Below are positions 49,038 through 49,139 of a stretch of DNA of 49,139 nt, one piece after another; within the stretch, counting starts at the first letter, position 1; each line of letters starts with the position of its first letter. The notes under the pieces were generated by a model. The model saw only the letters and a list, made by a program, of their open reading frames with translations, did not search any database and had not been told where the DNA came from. The stretch is from Paenibacillus sp. ACRRY (GTDB lineage Bacteria; Bacillota; Bacilli; Paenibacillales; Paenibacillaceae). The position numbers and the translations under genes are program-made. Location of the stretch: contig NZ_JAKRNM010000020.1 of NCBI RefSeq assembly GCF_022346995.1, positions 1 through 49,139 on the forward strand, given 5' to 3'.

Positions 49038-49139
49038 GCTTGGCAACGTCCTACTCTCCCAGGACCCTTCGGTCCAAGTACCATCGGCGCTAGAGGGCTT
49101 AACGGTCGTGTTCGGGATGGGTACGTGTGGAACCCCTCC
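49038..49139 (-). rRNA. rrf: 5S rRNA, partial
   Basis: The last 102 bases of 5S rRNA, read on the minus strand: CCATCCCGAACACG, GCCGATGGTA, GAGAGTAGGACGTTGCC and AAGC at the 3' end. The first 10-15 bases lie beyond the window. It belongs to an rRNA operon upstream of guaB. Confidence 0.95.

Noticed and set aside
1..49139. CRISPR arrays, insertion sequences and prophage genes
   Set aside because: No regularly spaced repeats, transposase, integrase or phage structural genes were seen.

Overview
The window is chromosomal DNA of an endospore-forming member of the Bacillales, most likely Paenibacillus. This is inferred from Bacillus-type gene order (recR, yaaK, dnaX, SRP RNA; guaB, dacA, pdxT, serS, tRNA-Ser; rpmE, rho, murA, fba, spo0F, pyrG, rpoE), from sporulation genes (bofA, spo0F, an SspP-like spore protein, a sporulation-type kinase) and from moderate GC. 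No species is claimed. Most core genes are on the minus strand. A 5S rRNA gene ends at the right edge and the promoters and leader of a 16S rRNA gene, also minus strand, lie at the left edge, so the window is the roughly 49 kb between two rRNA operons. By synteny with B. subtilis, oriC should lie beyond the right edge. A near-consensus parS site (47055) and a cluster of DnaA boxes (39112-39193) fit that.

Layout, left to right. (1) 1-4.3 kb: rRNA promoters, bofA, yaaL, recR, yaaK, dnaX and the large SRP RNA. (2) 4.4-13.7 kb: rpmE, a radical SAM protein, rho, murA, fba, spo0F, pyrG and rpoE. B. subtilis keeps this block far away, so here two separate B. subtilis neighbourhoods are joined. (3) 14.1-21.7 kb, a more accessory stretch: an intracellular-type subtilisin protease, argS with its YwiB-like partner, a CcpA-controlled arabinofuranosidase operon, a secreted Asp-box propeller protein and a candidate type I toxin-antitoxin module. 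(4) 21.9-29.7 kb: speE-speB, divergent pbpG, ywhD and a membrane M1 peptidase pair. (5) 30-42.5 kb, mixed genes: a cell-wall hydrolase under a c-di-AMP riboswitch, acetyltransferases, cytochrome c, phhB-rbsK, motAB, rluF with a PAS histidine kinase, tadA, a lipoprotein and a small spore-protein operon. (6) 42.7-49 kb: tRNA-Ser, serS, pdxT, dacA and guaB.

Functionally the window covers translation and transcription housekeeping, nucleotide synthesis, wall synthesis and turnover, polyamine synthesis, motility and two parts of a possible sporulation phosphorelay (Spo0F and a PAS kinase).

The most interesting unexplained items are: the candidate toxin module at 21.28-21.73 kb, with a coupled leader ORF and an opposing promoter; the DnaA-box cluster between the PAS kinase and tadA; the long pyrG leader with three terminator-like hairpins; the structured leader of phhB; the absence of pdxS beside pdxT; and an operon of two unknown small proteins with the spore protein.
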